Source: Anabaena azotica FACHB-119 (GTDB lineage Bacteria; Cyanobacteriota; Cyanobacteriia; Cyanobacteriales; Nostocaceae). Taken from it: a stretch of 52,719 nt of DNA. This document shows positions 34,305-43,820 of the stretch, piece by piece. The notes beneath the pieces were generated by a model. The model was not told the DNA's origin, ran no database searches, and saw nothing but the letters and a program-made list of their open reading frames with translations. Made by a program: the position numbers and the translations under genes. The stretch covers positions 1 through 52,719 of the forward strand of contig NZ_JACJSG010000052.1 of assembly GCF_014697625.1 (NCBI RefSeq), given 5' to 3'. Every line of letters starts with the position of its first letter. Position 1 is the stretch's first letter.

Positions 34305-35144
34305 CTATGTAACGATTTGTTTACGAATAATCATTGTTGCCGAAGGTAGAGACACAAGTTCACGTCCATCTTGTTGATTTACCTTGGACGCTAACAGACT
34401 TAAGATTTCTTCGCGCTGTTGGGCAGAAAGTTTATCAGAATCAGCCTGACAAAAGAAATCCAATAAAGCTTTACTTCCTGAAGAAGCCTCCTCAAAGCAC
34501 AGATGGACATCCAGATACTCTGGATAGTTTATCAATTCATACGACAATCCCAGTTCTTCAACGATTGTCTGCATTTTATCCATCTCTAGCATATCAGCAA
34601 AACCTTCTCCTGTGAAGGCAGCATACTTAAACATAGTCTCAAATATCACTGCTTCTCTGGTCTCAAGAGTAATCACTAAGAAGCCATCTTCCTTAAGCAT
34701 TTCCAACCCTTGACGTATAATCTGCTGCTCATCATTGGGCATATAATACAAGCAGTGGGTATAGTGAATGATATCGAACTTTTCATCTGTCTGAAACTCT
34801 TGGACTTTTATTGGATAAACCTTTAATTCAACGTCAGAGAACTCTGGAACGTTAATTTCTTTTTCGTATCGTTGACGATGGAAAGGGTTTGGTTCAACAG
34901 CTAAATAGCGCAGTGTGAAATCCTTTGGTAGCTGTTGCTTAAGAAAACGTATTACCTGTACATCAAAATCACCAGGCCCAGCCCCTACACTTAACACCGC
35001 TACTTGTGGAGGTTGGGGATGTAAATGTTTTTGGATCAAATCGAGAGCAACTTGGCGATTTACCAGCCATTTTTGCAGAAAAACTTGATAGGCTGTATCA
35101 TAAGCTTCATAAAGTTTTGTTTCTAGTTCATTAGTAGAAGTCAT
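34305..35144 (-). CDS. Class I SAM methyltransferase, histamine N-methyltransferase-like
   Basis: A 279-residue SAM-dependent methyltransferase. The SAM-binding motif is VLSVGAGPGDFDV (50-62), followed by a second acidic motif (YLAVEPNPFHRQRYEKE) and DIIHYTHCLYYMPNDEQ, a pattern resembling histamine N-methyltransferase-like proteins. The substrate is probably a small amine or peptide, but this is only a fold-level inference. It is flanked downstream by the peroxiredoxin-like gene (28 bp) and upstream, 204 bp away, by an SMR efflux gene on the same strand. Confidence 0.82.
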   Translation of the reverse strand: MTSTNELETKLYEAYDTAYQVFLQKWLVNRQVALDLIQKHLHPQPPQVAVLSVGAGPGDFDVQVIRFLKQQLPKDFTLRYLAVEPNPFHRQRYEKEINVPEFSDVELKVYPIKVQEFQTDEKFDIIHYTHCLYYMPNDEQQIIRQGLEMLKEDGFLVITLETREAVIFETMFKYAAFTGEGFADMLEMDKMQTIVEELGLSYELINYPEYLDVHLCFEEASSGSKALLDFFCQADSDKLSAQQREEILSLLASKVNQQDGRELVSLPSATMIIRKQIVT

Positions 35145-35348
35145 AAGCGTTTCCTAAAATTATGAGATAGTGCGACAGACATCCCAAGTTTTCATTGATA
35201 TTGCAGTAATTCAACTTCTGCTCAAATGAGCAGATAGAAATATCACGTAGGACTAACTTAAATTACCTTATTACTCATGTTTCTATCACAGTAAAAACAC
35301 TTGTTTTTTTAACTTTGCCAAGCTGTAATTATTCTGATTGATAATGCT

Positions 35349-35669
35349 TTATTCAGCCTGAATTAGAATCAAGCCAAGAACCCCTGCCAAAATCAAGGTC
35401 ATAAAAAAAACTTTCATCGGACTAAAGCTTTCTTTAAATATCAATGAACCTAATAATGATGTTCCCATAATTCCTACACCAGACCAGACAGTATATCCAA
35501 TACTAATTTCTATGTTTCTCAGAGATAAACTAAAGAAGCTAAAGGCCAGAGGATAGCCAACGAATGCACCTATTAAGTAAATTGGTTTTGAAAAGCCATT
35601 GGCAAATTTTAGTGAAGTTGTGCTAAAAATTTCGCAAGCAATTGCTAAAAATAGAAAAAGCCAGGACAT
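35349..35669 (-). CDS. Small multidrug resistance (SMR/EmrE-type) transporter
   Basis: A 106-residue protein with four transmembrane helices. The essential glutamate is E13 in AIACEIFSTTSLKF, and the helix-3 signature is IGYTVWSGVGIMGTSLLG. SMR proteins export quaternary ammonium compounds, guanidinium or polyamines as antiparallel dimers, coupled to protons. A paired subunit gene is absent, so a homodimer is expected. It lies upstream of a methyltransferase gene on the same strand. It ends near a large repeat array. Confidence 0.92.
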   Translation of the reverse strand: MSWLFLFLAIACEIFSTTSLKFANGFSKPIYLIGAFVGYPLAFSFFSLSLRNIEISIGYTVWSGVGIMGTSLLGSLIFKESFSPMKVFFMTLILAGVLGLILIQAE

Positions 35670-35704
35670 TTATTTAATTCCTAATTGATTACTCATAATA
35701 GGTT

Positions 35705-36331
35705 ATTTATAAAGTAAATATTAAGTAGTGGCGCGACTGGACTAAAATGTGGCAATAGGTTTGGATAAATTTGAACGCAGATGAACGCAGATGAACGCAG
35801 ATGAACAAGATGATAGATTTTTAAATAATGCACTATTTTAGTTTGGTCACGCCAGTAGTAGCGCGACTGGACTAAAATGTGGCAATAGGTTTGGGGAAAA
35901 TTGAACGCAGATGAACGCAGATGAACAAGATGAGAGATTTTTAAATAATGCACTATTTTAGTTTGGTCACGCCACTACTGGCGTGACCGGACTAAAATGT
36001 GGCAATAGGTTTAAATAAAAAACCGCCGATGAACGCCGATGAACGCCGATAAAACGGATTTTTTATTGCACTATTTTAGCCTTGCCACGCCACTACTAGC
36101 GTGGCAAGCTTAAAATGTTGCATTAATTAACCACAGAGGCACAGAGACACAGAGGTTAGAGAGGAAACTTATTGCACTATTTTAGCCTTGCCACGCTACT
36201 ACTGGCGTGGCAAGCTTAAAATGTTGCATTAATTAACCACAGAGGCACAGAGACACAGAGGTTAGAGAGGAAACTTATTGCACTATTTTAGCCTTGCCAC
36301 GCTACTACAATTTAATGTTTACTTTATAAAT
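35705..36331. repeat. Modular array of five inverted-repeat units within outer inverted repeats
   Basis: Outer arms ATTTATAAAGTAAATATTAA (35705-35724) and its complement (36312-36331) enclose five units: 35729-35854, 35859-35974, 35979-36092, 36097-36197 and 36203-36303. Each unit has arms of the form TGGCGTGxCxxGxCTAAAAT...ATTTTAGxxTxGxCACGCCA. The cores differ: units 1-2 carry GAACGCAGATG tandem copies, unit 3 ACGCCGATGA copies, and units 4-5 ACCACAGAGGCACAGAGAC. A related composite is at 30371-30650. Two open frames here are repeat artefacts. Confidence 0.88.
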
Positions 36332-36432
36332 CATCTCTAACTTACTGCAATTTCCCAGTTTTTTTAAAACTAGTTATTTATACTTACAGCATATTTTGGG
36401 TAGATGAGGTACTAGCATAGAACCCAAAACAA

Positions 36433-36462
36433 TGTAGAGACGTTACATGTAACGTCTCTACA
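36433..36462. repeat. 30-bp perfect palindrome, variant A
   Basis: Perfect self-complementary sequence with arms TGTAGAGACGTTACA and TGTAACGTCTCTACA. It lies 42 bp from the stop of the DUF1349 gene (minus strand). A second copy with two compensating changes is at 45370-45399. Confidence 0.95.
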
Positions 36463-36503
36463 GTATTTCACGAATATTGAAACTGCTGTATTTAATCAAA
36501 CTG

Positions 36504-37049
36504 CTATGGTTGAGTAAGTTGGAAATCTTCAAAAACAACTAAAAAACCTTCTCCCTGTGGAGAAGCACACATTAGTCCCACTTGCAATATTTCTGCATGG
36601 CTAAGATATGTCAGTCGCAGCATTTGATAATTCTCACCATCCAGAGAATATTGTACTTCTATTGTTTCTGCGCGACGTTGTAAGTGCAGCCATAGGGCAG
36701 TTGATGGTTGCAATAAAGGAACTACCGACCAATCTGAGTAATCTCTTGTGACTACAGCACTGATGTTTTGCAACCCTTCAACATACTCAATTCCGCATTT
36801 GAGCCATGTATTTTCGTTTTCTCGAACCATTAATCCGGCTTGGTCATATAAAGCCTGATAATTTCCTATAACTTTGACTTTAACTGTGAAATCTCCTTTT
36901 ACTTCTTGATAATAAAAGTTACCATTATCACGGATGAAATGATAGTGAGTCTTTTGCCAAAAATCGGTTTTTGCACCTGCGTGAACAGAAATAACTCCAG
37001 CTTGTTCATTCCAAGTAGAAGGTTTATTGTACCATTGCATCTGAGTCAT
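36504..37049 (-). CDS. DUF1349 (concanavalin-like) protein
   Basis: A 181-residue beta-rich protein of the DUF1349 family, with a concanavalin/laminin-G-like fold. Typical blocks are DFTVKVKVIGNYQALYDQAG (residues about 54-73), GLMVRENENTWLKCGIEY and EVQYSLDGENYQMLRLTY. Members are thought to bind or act on carbohydrates, but no enzyme activity is established. No signal peptide, so it is cytoplasmic. It stands alone between the repeat array and the two-component operon. Confidence 0.88.
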   Translation of the reverse strand: MTQMQWYNKPSTWNEQAGVISVHAGAKTDFWQKTHYHFIRDNGNFYYQEVKGDFTVKVKVIGNYQALYDQAGLMVRENENTWLKCGIEYVEGLQNISAVVTRDYSDWSVVPLLQPSTALWLHLQRRAETIEVQYSLDGENYQMLRLTYLSHAEILQVGLMCASPQGEGFLVVFEDFQLTQP

Positions 37050-37184
37050 AATTTTTGTACTAAGTACGGTGCAATTAAAGATAGTCGGTGAGGGCTGTCA
37101 TTAGTCATTGGTCATTGGTAAGGGTTTCCAGCCTATTTACGTTTTTTAACATAATTTGTTTTATTTCCACTGACTTACATAGTA

Positions 37185-37640
37185 TTAATTATCCTCATGA
37201 GGAGGTAACTCAACAAGTGCTAACCAAAAATTCTCAATTGACCTGACAATCTCTACAAATCGCTCCAGATCAATTGGTTTGACAAGATAACAATTAACGT
37301 GGAGCTTATAACTCTTGAGAATGTCAGCTTCATCAGAAGAAGTGGTTAAGACAACAACTGGGATCGTTTTGAGATTATCATCCGCTTTGATTTCTGCCAG
37401 CAATTCTCTACCATTCTTTTTTGGTAGGTTTAAATCCAGCAAGATTAAATCAGGGCGAGATACATGGGTATATTTTCCGCGTTTATATAAATAATCAGTT
37501 GCCTCTACTCCATCCCGAACGATATTTAATTGATTGATAAATTTACTCTCATTAAGAGTTTCTGATATCAAGACTGCATCACTTTTGGAATCTTCAACTA
37601 GTAGGATTTGGAGTACTTTTAATTGATTATGAGGTGACAT
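37185..37640 (-). CDS. Rcp1-type single-domain response regulator
   Basis: A 151-residue stand-alone receiver. It has the acidic pocket E16/D17, phospho-acceptor D69 in ILLDLNLP, T100 and K121 in VKPIDLERF, and the KKNGRELLAEIK segment typical of Rcp1, the partner of cyanobacterial phytochromes. It starts 8 bp downstream of the seven-PAS kinase gene, so it is the likely cognate regulator of that kinase and part of the same operon. It has no output domain and would act by protein interaction or as a phosphate relay. Confidence 0.93.
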   Translation of the reverse strand: MSPHNQLKVLQILLVEDSKSDAVLISETLNESKFINQLNIVRDGVEATDYLYKRGKYTHVSRPDLILLDLNLPKKNGRELLAEIKADDNLKTIPVVVLTTSSDEADILKSYKLHVNCYLVKPIDLERFVEIVRSIENFWLALVELPPHEDN

Positions 37641-37648
37641 AGTAAGTT

Positions 37649-40600
37649 TTAATGAGCTACGGGAATTGTAAAGTAAAAAGTAGCTCCTTGTCCTAGTTGG
37701 GACTCAACCCAAATTCGACCACCATGCCGTTCCACAATCTTTTTACAGATGGCTAACCCTAAACCTGTACCAGAGTATTCATCACTGGTATGCAGCCTTT
37801 GAAAAATGGCAAATATTCTTTCGGCATACTGCATTTCCATGCCAATGCCATTATCTTCAACAGAAAAAATCCATTCTTGCTGAGAATTGGCATTAAGTGG
37901 ACTGAAGGTTTGATTATGGTGTTTCTCTGTTGATGATATTGTGTTTCTTGTAACAGAGATATATATCTTGGGGATGATATCACTACGATACTTTAGGGAA
38001 TTGCTAATTAAGTTGAGTAAAAGATTTGACAATTGATTGGGGTCAGCCATGACAGTTGGTAAGGGGTCGGCGACAATTAAGGCTTCAGTTTCAGCAATTT
38101 TAATTTGCAAATCTTTTTTGACACGTTCAAGTAAGGCGTTACAGTCAACTGGTTGTAACTTTAATTCATGGCGACCAACCCTAGAGTAAGTTAATAAATC
38201 TTTCACGAGTTGTTGCATCCGCATGGCTCCGTCTACAATAAACTCGATATAGGTATCTGCTTTGGTATCTAGTTGTCCTTGATAACGCTTTGCTAGCATC
38301 TGGGTAAAGCTAGTAATTGCCCGCAGTGGCTCTTGTAAATCATGGGAAGCGACATAGGCGAATTGCTCTAGTTCATGGTTAGAGCGTTTGAGTTCTTCTG
38401 TGAGTTGTTTGGATGATTCTTCGGCTTCTCTTAAGGCGGTTACATCACGGGTGATAGTTAAGACAGATTCCACCGCACCATCCGCAGCTAACTCTGGAAC
38501 TAAGTAGGTTTGGTATATTTTGGGTTCACTCTGGTTGATGACTCGATATTCGTCTATCCGCATCTTGCCTGTGCTAAAAACATCTTCTAGGGATGTTTCC
38601 CAAAAATCTGCAATTTCTTGGGGATAACCTAACTCGGATGGTGCTTTGCCTAAATAGGTGGCGATGGGAATTCCAGATTCTTTTGTGGCGGCGGGGTTGA
38701 GATAAAGATAACGATATTGGCGATTATGTCGGGTAATGACATCGGGTGTATTTTCTACTAATGTTCTAAATTCTCGTTCGCGCTGTTGGAGAATAGCGTT
38801 AGTTTCACGTAGTTCTTTTGTACGTTGTTGTACTTGCAATTCTAATTCATCTTTTGCCGTTCTTAGGATTTGCTCTGCTTGCTTTTGCAGAGTTATATTC
38901 TGTGACATGGATAAACCCGCAAAGATTTCTCCTTGCTCGTTGGATAGGGGAAGTGTATGTATTTGATAGATGCGATCGCCAAAGGTAAGTTCGGTAATTG
39001 TGGCTTCACCCGCCAATGCAGCCCGATAGCAAGGTTCTAAAACAGCGCTGGTTTGGGGGGGTAAGGTTTCCCAGAGAGTCTTACCTTCTAGTTGTTCCTT
39101 ACTTAAACCCACCTTTGATATTTCTTGACCATCAGACAACAGATAACGTAAATCATGGTCAAAAATGTGAACTGCACCATTGGGGAAGTTGTGGGCTAGA
39201 GTCCGATACAAATATTCACTTTTACGCAGTTTCTCTTCGGCTTGTTTGCGTTCGGTGATGTCAAAAACAATGCCCGCCATTCGTTCAGTACGGCCAGATT
39301 CGTCATAGCACATTTGACCTACACCAATTACCCATCGCACAGTGCCATCGGGTAATAAAATTCTATATTCAAAATTGATATTTTTCCCTTGCTCAATAGC
39401 TTTTGCTACCTCTGCTTCCGCCAATTCCCTGTCTTCTGGATGCAATCGACTAAAGCTATTTTCATAGGAAGGTTCAAGACTATGCGGTTCCAGTCCAAAC
39501 AGCCTGTAAAATTCTTCCGACCAATAGAACTCGTTAGTTTGAATATCCCATGTCCAAGCTCCAGCTTTGGCGGCTTGCAGTGCTAATTTTAATTGCTGTT
39601 GGTTTTCCCTCAAGGCGATTTGTGCTTGTTTACTTGCTGTAATGTCCTCAGCAAAAATAATAATACCGCCAATCTCACCCATAGCATTATGCCAGGGGTG
39701 AACTTCCCAGCGTAGCCATTGCTGGGTTCCATCTGAATGCACAAACAAATCTTCATCACATTTTTCTATCGCCCCAGCCAAACAGCGTTGATGGATTTGT
39801 CGCCATCGCTGGGGGATTTCGGGAAAGATTTCGTAGTGCGATCGCCCAATTAATGATTCAACCGCACCAAGATGATAGTCATCCACCCATCTTTGGCTGG
39901 CTATGACATAACGCATATCCTGATCAAACATGGCAATACCAGCAGGTGCATATTTAGCAAATAAGCGTAAAGTTGCTTCACTTTGGTGTAAGCTTTGTTC
40001 TGCTTGTTTGCGTAAGCGAAGCTCGTCGAAGACATCGGTAATTTCCTCACACACGGTACTGATGCCAATAATACTGTTGCCATCTTTTAACGGCAGAAAG
40101 CTTTCTAACCAAGTTCTTTGTACACCCGGTTGCGCCGGGGTTTCCCCAGTGATTTCTATATTTACAACAGGTTCGCCTGTTGCTAAAATGGGAAGTAGAA
40201 GTTGTTCGGCTGCGTCAGCCAAATCTGGTAATAACTCGCGCACTGTACGACCGATATGTGCCTCGACAGGAAAACCGTTGATTTGGGCGAGGCGATCGTT
40301 AATGCGGACAAAGCGCAAATCTGTATCTAAAACATTCAACCCTATCGGGGCTGACTGATAGATAGTTTCAATTTCCGCTAATTCGCGCTGGAGTTGGATT
40401 TGGCTTTCCCTCAAAGCTGCTTGAGCTTGTTTGTGTTCTGTAATATCTCGCAGCGCCGAAACTCTGACACTGCGCCCTTGATACCAACTTTGCTTACCTA
40501 CAACCTCCAATGATATGAGTGTACCATCTTTCTTAATTCCAGTGATTTCATAAGGCTGTTCATATTGGTTTTCAATGTGATGCACCACAGTTTCCCAAGA

Positions 40601-41290
40601 TTCGGGTGTCAGGAAATCAACGGCTGATTTCCCAATCACTTCCTCTAAGGTGTAACCAAACATTCTGGCAAACCCTGGATTGGCTTCAATAATTTTCCCA
40701 CCCTCCTGCAAGACAATGCCTTCAAACATGGCATCTATCAAAGACTGGAATCGCATTTCGCTTTCTTGTAATGCTTGTTGTGCTTGTTGGTGTTGGGCAA
40801 TTTCTAGGCGCAGGGATTGATTGAGGGTGGCTAACTCCTGGGTTCGGGCGATGACTCTGGCTTCTAGTTCCTCATTGAGCGAACGTAATGCTTCTTCTAC
40901 CTGTTGGCGATCGCTGATATCTCTGCTGGTATTGATGACTGCGACAATTTCCCCATCTTCTCCCCAGATGGGCGCAATTACATATTCGTAATATCTGATA
41001 CCATGAACAGTTGGGAAACTGGTTTCACCTGTAATCGAAATGCCTGTTTGAAATACAGATTGGCGCTCTTGATCATACAATTCCATAATTTCAGGCGGAA
41101 ATCCCAACTCTTGCCAAGTTTTCCCCAATAATTGGGCTGGTTGTAAACCCAAAGCTGCTAACCCTGCTGGACTGGCATAAAGATAGCGGAGGTGGCGATC
41201 GCTAATATAGATATGATCACTAGAAGCTGCCAGAACTTTATCTATCAGTTCTATCTGTTCTGAGGAAATAGAGTTCTCTTTGCTTTCCAT
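37649..41290 (-). CDS. Soluble histidine kinase with seven PAS domains
   Basis: A 1213-residue cytoplasmic kinase with no transmembrane segment. Seven PAS domains follow one another, recognised at SSDHIYISD, MFEGIVLQE, APIGLNVLD, APAGIAMFD, KAGAWTWDI, FPNGAVHIF and TPDVITRHN, joined by helical linkers with PAC-type tails (RDISDR, RDITEHK, FDITERK). The HisKA domain has H983 in FAYVASHDLQEPLRA, the phytochrome-like class, followed by HATPase motifs NLISNSLKY, DNGIGM and GTGLGLAI. The ATG at 41290 follows AAGGATACTGAT; the frame stays open upstream only through the heptamer tract, which is judged non-coding. It sits between a hybrid kinase and a receiver gene in one operon. Signal unknown; no chromophore or haem site was identified. 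Confidence 0.9.
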   Translation of the reverse strand: MESKENSISSEQIELIDKVLAASSDHIYISDRHLRYLYASPAGLAALGLQPAQLLGKTWQELGFPPEIMELYDQERQSVFQTGISITGETSFPTVHGIRYYEYVIAPIWGEDGEIVAVINTSRDISDRQQVEEALRSLNEELEARVIARTQELATLNQSLRLEIAQHQQAQQALQESEMRFQSLIDAMFEGIVLQEGGKIIEANPGFARMFGYTLEEVIGKSAVDFLTPESWETVVHHIENQYEQPYEITGIKKDGTLISLEVVGKQSWYQGRSVRVSALRDITEHKQAQAALRESQIQLQRELAEIETIYQSAPIGLNVLDTDLRFVRINDRLAQINGFPVEAHIGRTVRELLPDLADAAEQLLLPILATGEPVVNIEITGETPAQPGVQRTWLESFLPLKDGNSIIGISTVCEEITDVFDELRLRKQAEQSLHQSEATLRLFAKYAPAGIAMFDQDMRYVIASQRWVDDYHLGAVESLIGRSHYEIFPEIPQRWRQIHQRCLAGAIEKCDEDLFVHSDGTQQWLRWEVHPWHNAMGEIGGIIIFAEDITASKQAQIALRENQQQLKLALQAAKAGAWTWDIQTNEFYWSEEFYRLFGLEPHSLEPSYENSFSRLHPEDRELAEAEVAKAIEQGKNINFEYRILLPDGTVRWVIGVGQMCYDESGRTERMAGIVFDITERKQAEEKLRKSEYLYRTLAHNFPNGAVHIFDHDLRYLLSDGQEISKVGLSKEQLEGKTLWETLPPQTSAVLEPCYRAALAGEATITELTFGDRIYQIHTLPLSNEQGEIFAGLSMSQNITLQKQAEQILRTAKDELELQVQQRTKELRETNAILQQREREFRTLVENTPDVITRHNRQYRYLYLNPAATKESGIPIATYLGKAPSELGYPQEIADFWETSLEDVFSTGKMRIDEYRVINQSEPKIYQTYLVPELAADGAVESVLTITRDVTALREAEESSKQLTEELKRSNHELEQFAYVASHDLQEPLRAITSFTQMLAKRYQGQLDTKADTYIEFIVDGAMRMQQLVKDLLTYSRVGRHELKLQPVDCNALLERVKKDLQIKIAETEALIVADPLPTVMADPNQLSNLLLNLISNSLKYRSDIIPKIYISVTRNTISSTEKHHNQTFSPLNANSQQEWIFSVEDNGIGMEMQYAERIFAIFQRLHTSDEYSGTGLGLAICKKIVERHGGRIWVESQLGQGATFYFTIPVAH

Positions 41291-41330
41291 ATCAGTATCC
41301 TTAAAAGTGCCACTTGTAAAACTTTGTTTT

Positions 41331-41590
41331 GGGAAAGGGGAAAGGGGAAAGGGGAAGGGGGAAAGGGGAAGGGGGAAAGGAACAACTGTCAACTGATAAC
41401 TGATAACTGATAACTGATAACTGATAACTGATAACTGATAACTGATAACTGATAACTGATAACTGATAACTGATAACTGATAACTGATAACTGATAACTG
41501 ATAACTGATAACTGTTAACTGATAACTGATAACTGTCAACTGATAACTGATAACTGATAACTGATAACTGATAACTGATAACTGTCAACT
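41331..41590. repeat. Purine tract plus (AACTGAT)n heptamer array between kinase genes
   Basis: Bases 41331-41380 are GGGGAAAGGGGAAGG-type units. Bases 41391-41590 are about 28 copies of AACTGAT, with three AACTGTC/AACTGTT variants. On the minus strand (ATCAGTT) the array has no stop in any frame; on the + strand it is full of TGA. The stop codon of the hybrid kinase (41585-41587) and its last residues (Asn-Ser) lie inside the repeat edge. Confidence 0.95.
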
Positions 41591-43495
41591 GTTAGCCCCA
41601 ATTACCTCAGCGATTTTTAAAACTAATATATCTGGCTCAATTGGTTTCGATAGGTGCTGTTGATAGCCTGCTGCTAAAGCAGTTTGTTGGTTGACTTCAC
41701 CAGCAAAAGCGGTGAGGGCGATCGCAGTTAATTCTTGGGCGGAGGGGAGAGCGCGGACTTGCTTGAGCAAACTATACCCATCAAGATCCGGTAAACCAAT
41801 ATCACTCACCATGACATCAAACTTTGAGTGCGCCAGAACATTTAAAGCTACAGTGGCAGAGGTAGCAGCAGTCACGCTTGCACCCGCTTGTTCCAGTACC
41901 CAAACTATCAAGTCACAGGAATCTGGCTCGTCTTCCACCAAGAGTATTTTTACTCCAGCCAAGTTTAAAACCTGACTTTCATCGGACTGTTGGGGGGTAA
42001 TAGCCAAAGATGAGGATAATAAGGGCAATCTCACGGTAAAAATAGCACCCTGGCCTTCGCCGGGACTCGCTGCACTTACCGTTCCTCCATGTGCTTCTAA
42101 AATCTGTCTCACCAGCGCCAGCCCCAACCCTAAACCACCAAATTGTCTTGTATTAGAACTATCTTCCTGGCGAAACCGCTCAAACACAAAGGGTAGGAAA
42201 CTCGGCTTGATTCCTTTACCATTATCGCTCACCGTGATTTGAGCTTCATTGGCAATCTGTTCCAAGCGGATGGTGATTTTACCCCCGTTAGGCGTAAACT
42301 TAACAGCATTTGAAAGCAAATGTTCCATTACTTGTTGCAGCCTAATTGCATCACCTCTGACATACCCCAAATGTGAGTTCAGTACTGTCTCAATTTCAAT
42401 TGACTTGGACTGTGCTGCTAGGCGGACAGTTTTGATTGCAGCATTGATTGGTTCTATTAATTGCACTGGTGCTAACTTCAGCTTGAGTTGACCTCGCAGC
42501 ATTTGCGATAGGTCTAGTAAATCTTCCACCAGTTGGGCTTGGCGTTGAGCATTACGCTCAATTGTGGCTAATGCTGATTTGGTTTGCTCCGAGGAAAATG
42601 AACGGGTTTGCAGTAGCCTTGTCCAGCCCAGAATCGGGTTTAGGGGGGTTCTCAATTCATGGGAAAGCATGGCTAGAAATTCATCTTTCATACGGTTTAA
42701 TGTTTCCGATTCAGCAAATGCGGCTTCCGTTTGTCTTAACTTGGTAATATTACGAGCAATAGTGACAACCGAATCAACTGAACCATCAACTGCAAATTCT
42801 GGAACTACATAAATTTGGTATGTTTTCGCTTCATCCTGATTTGTTACTTGAAATTCTTCTATCTGGATCTTTCCTGTTGTCAAGGCATTTTCTAGACAAT
42901 TTTCCAAAAACTGACTGTTTTCTTGGGGATAGTTGAGTTCGGATGGTGTTTTACCCAGAAAAGTTGCAGTAGCTATGCCAAATTCTCTGGTGATAGCAGG
43001 GTTGATGTAAACATAACGATGTTGACGGTCATGACGAGCAATGATATCTGGTGTATTTTCTACTAATGTTCTAAATTCTCGTTCACGCTGTTGCAGTTTG
43101 CTGACAATTTGCGATCGCTCAATCGCATACTCAATTGTTTTTACCAACAATTCTGGTGAAATTTGTCCTTTAACCAAATAATCTTGTGCGCCTTTAGCCA
43201 CAGCTTGTAAAGCCAGGTTTTTATCTGGCAACCCCGTTAACACAACAATGGGGATGTGAGGTACTGCGGTATACACTTGCATAACAGTATCCACACCTTG
43301 AGAATCAGGTAGTGACAAATCTAAAAGAATGACATCAAATTCCTTACTTTGTAGTTCTGCTAACGCTTGGCTCAGTCGCTTAAAATTAGTTATCTGCCAA
43401 GACTTAGCATCGCCATCTTCTAAGAGTTCTGTTAGCAATGCTACATCAGCCGGATTATCCTCTACTAATAAAGCCGTGAGCGTTTCACTAGCCAT
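41585..43495 (-). CDS. Hybrid histidine kinase (REC-PAS-HisKA-HATPase-REC)
   Basis: A 636-residue soluble hybrid kinase. Order: receiver (about 8-125, VILLDLSLPDSQG), PAS (about 140-255), HisKA with H279 in AMLSHELRTPLNP, HATPase (NAVKFTPNGG, DNGKGI, GLGLGLALV), and a second receiver (about 515-632, VMVSDIGLPDLDG, LSKPIEP). The PAS closely resembles PAS7 of the neighbouring kinase. It is the first gene of the operon. The N-terminal receiver could accept phosphate from another kinase. The sequence ends in the repeat tract, so the last two residues may be repeat-derived. Signal unknown. Confidence 0.92.
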   Translation of the reverse strand: MASETLTALLVEDNPADVALLTELLEDGDAKSWQITNFKRLSQALAELQSKEFDVILLDLSLPDSQGVDTVMQVYTAVPHIPIVVLTGLPDKNLALQAVAKGAQDYLVKGQISPELLVKTIEYAIERSQIVSKLQQREREFRTLVENTPDIIARHDRQHRYVYINPAITREFGIATATFLGKTPSELNYPQENSQFLENCLENALTTGKIQIEEFQVTNQDEAKTYQIYVVPEFAVDGSVDSVVTIARNITKLRQTEAAFAESETLNRMKDEFLAMLSHELRTPLNPILGWTRLLQTRSFSSEQTKSALATIERNAQRQAQLVEDLLDLSQMLRGQLKLKLAPVQLIEPINAAIKTVRLAAQSKSIEIETVLNSHLGYVRGDAIRLQQVMEHLLSNAVKFTPNGGKITIRLEQIANEAQITVSDNGKGIKPSFLPFVFERFRQEDSSNTRQFGGLGLGLALVRQILEAHGGTVSAASPGEGQGAIFTVRLPLLSSSLAITPQQSDESQVLNLAGVKILLVEDEPDSCDLIVWVLEQAGASVTAATSATVALNVLAHSKFDVMVSDIGLPDLDGYSLLKQVRALPSAQELTAIALTAFAGEVNQQTALAAGYQQHLSKPIEPDILVLKIAEVIGANS

Positions 43496-43820
43496 TTATT
43501 ATCCAATTATTTGCTGTATCAGATTTACGCTGATCCTAGCAAAAGTTAGCGATCGCATAGTAGACCAAGTATTTAATATTTTTAATTAAGAGAATCAAGC
43601 AAGCGCTAGATTAGAGTGGGGAGTTGGGGGAGATGAGGGAGTGGGGGGAGATGGGGGAGATGAGGGAGTAACCCACCCCTAACCCCTCCCAGGAGGGGAA
43701 CGGAGCAGGGGAGCAGGGGAGCAGGGGAGAATAATAACTGATAACTGATAACTGTCAAGATTTTTGAGTTAAAGATTTTGATAAATTTGATACTGGCTCA
43801 AAAAAATGAGGAGTTGATCT
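43496..43820. other. Divergent gap with G-rich tract and heptamers
   Basis: Contains a GGGGGAGATGAGGGAGTGGG-type tract (43619-43720), three AACTGAT heptamers (43735-43757), and a short leader before the crtI-like gene. Promoters for both divergent operons must be here. Confidence 0.55.

Noticed and set aside
35693..35953. 86-codon minus-strand frame in the repeat array
   Set aside because: Entirely inside tandem palindromic units; the amino-acid sequence repeats with the DNA.
35729..36303. CRISPR-like spacing in the five-unit array
   Set aside because: Units are inverted-repeat modules with repetitive cores, not direct repeats separated by unique spacers, and no cas gene is present.
37649..41539. 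Longer start for the seven-PAS kinase beginning in the heptamer array
   Set aside because: The extra 83 residues are translated ATCAGTT repeats and purine tract; the ATG at 41290 has a good ribosome-binding site.
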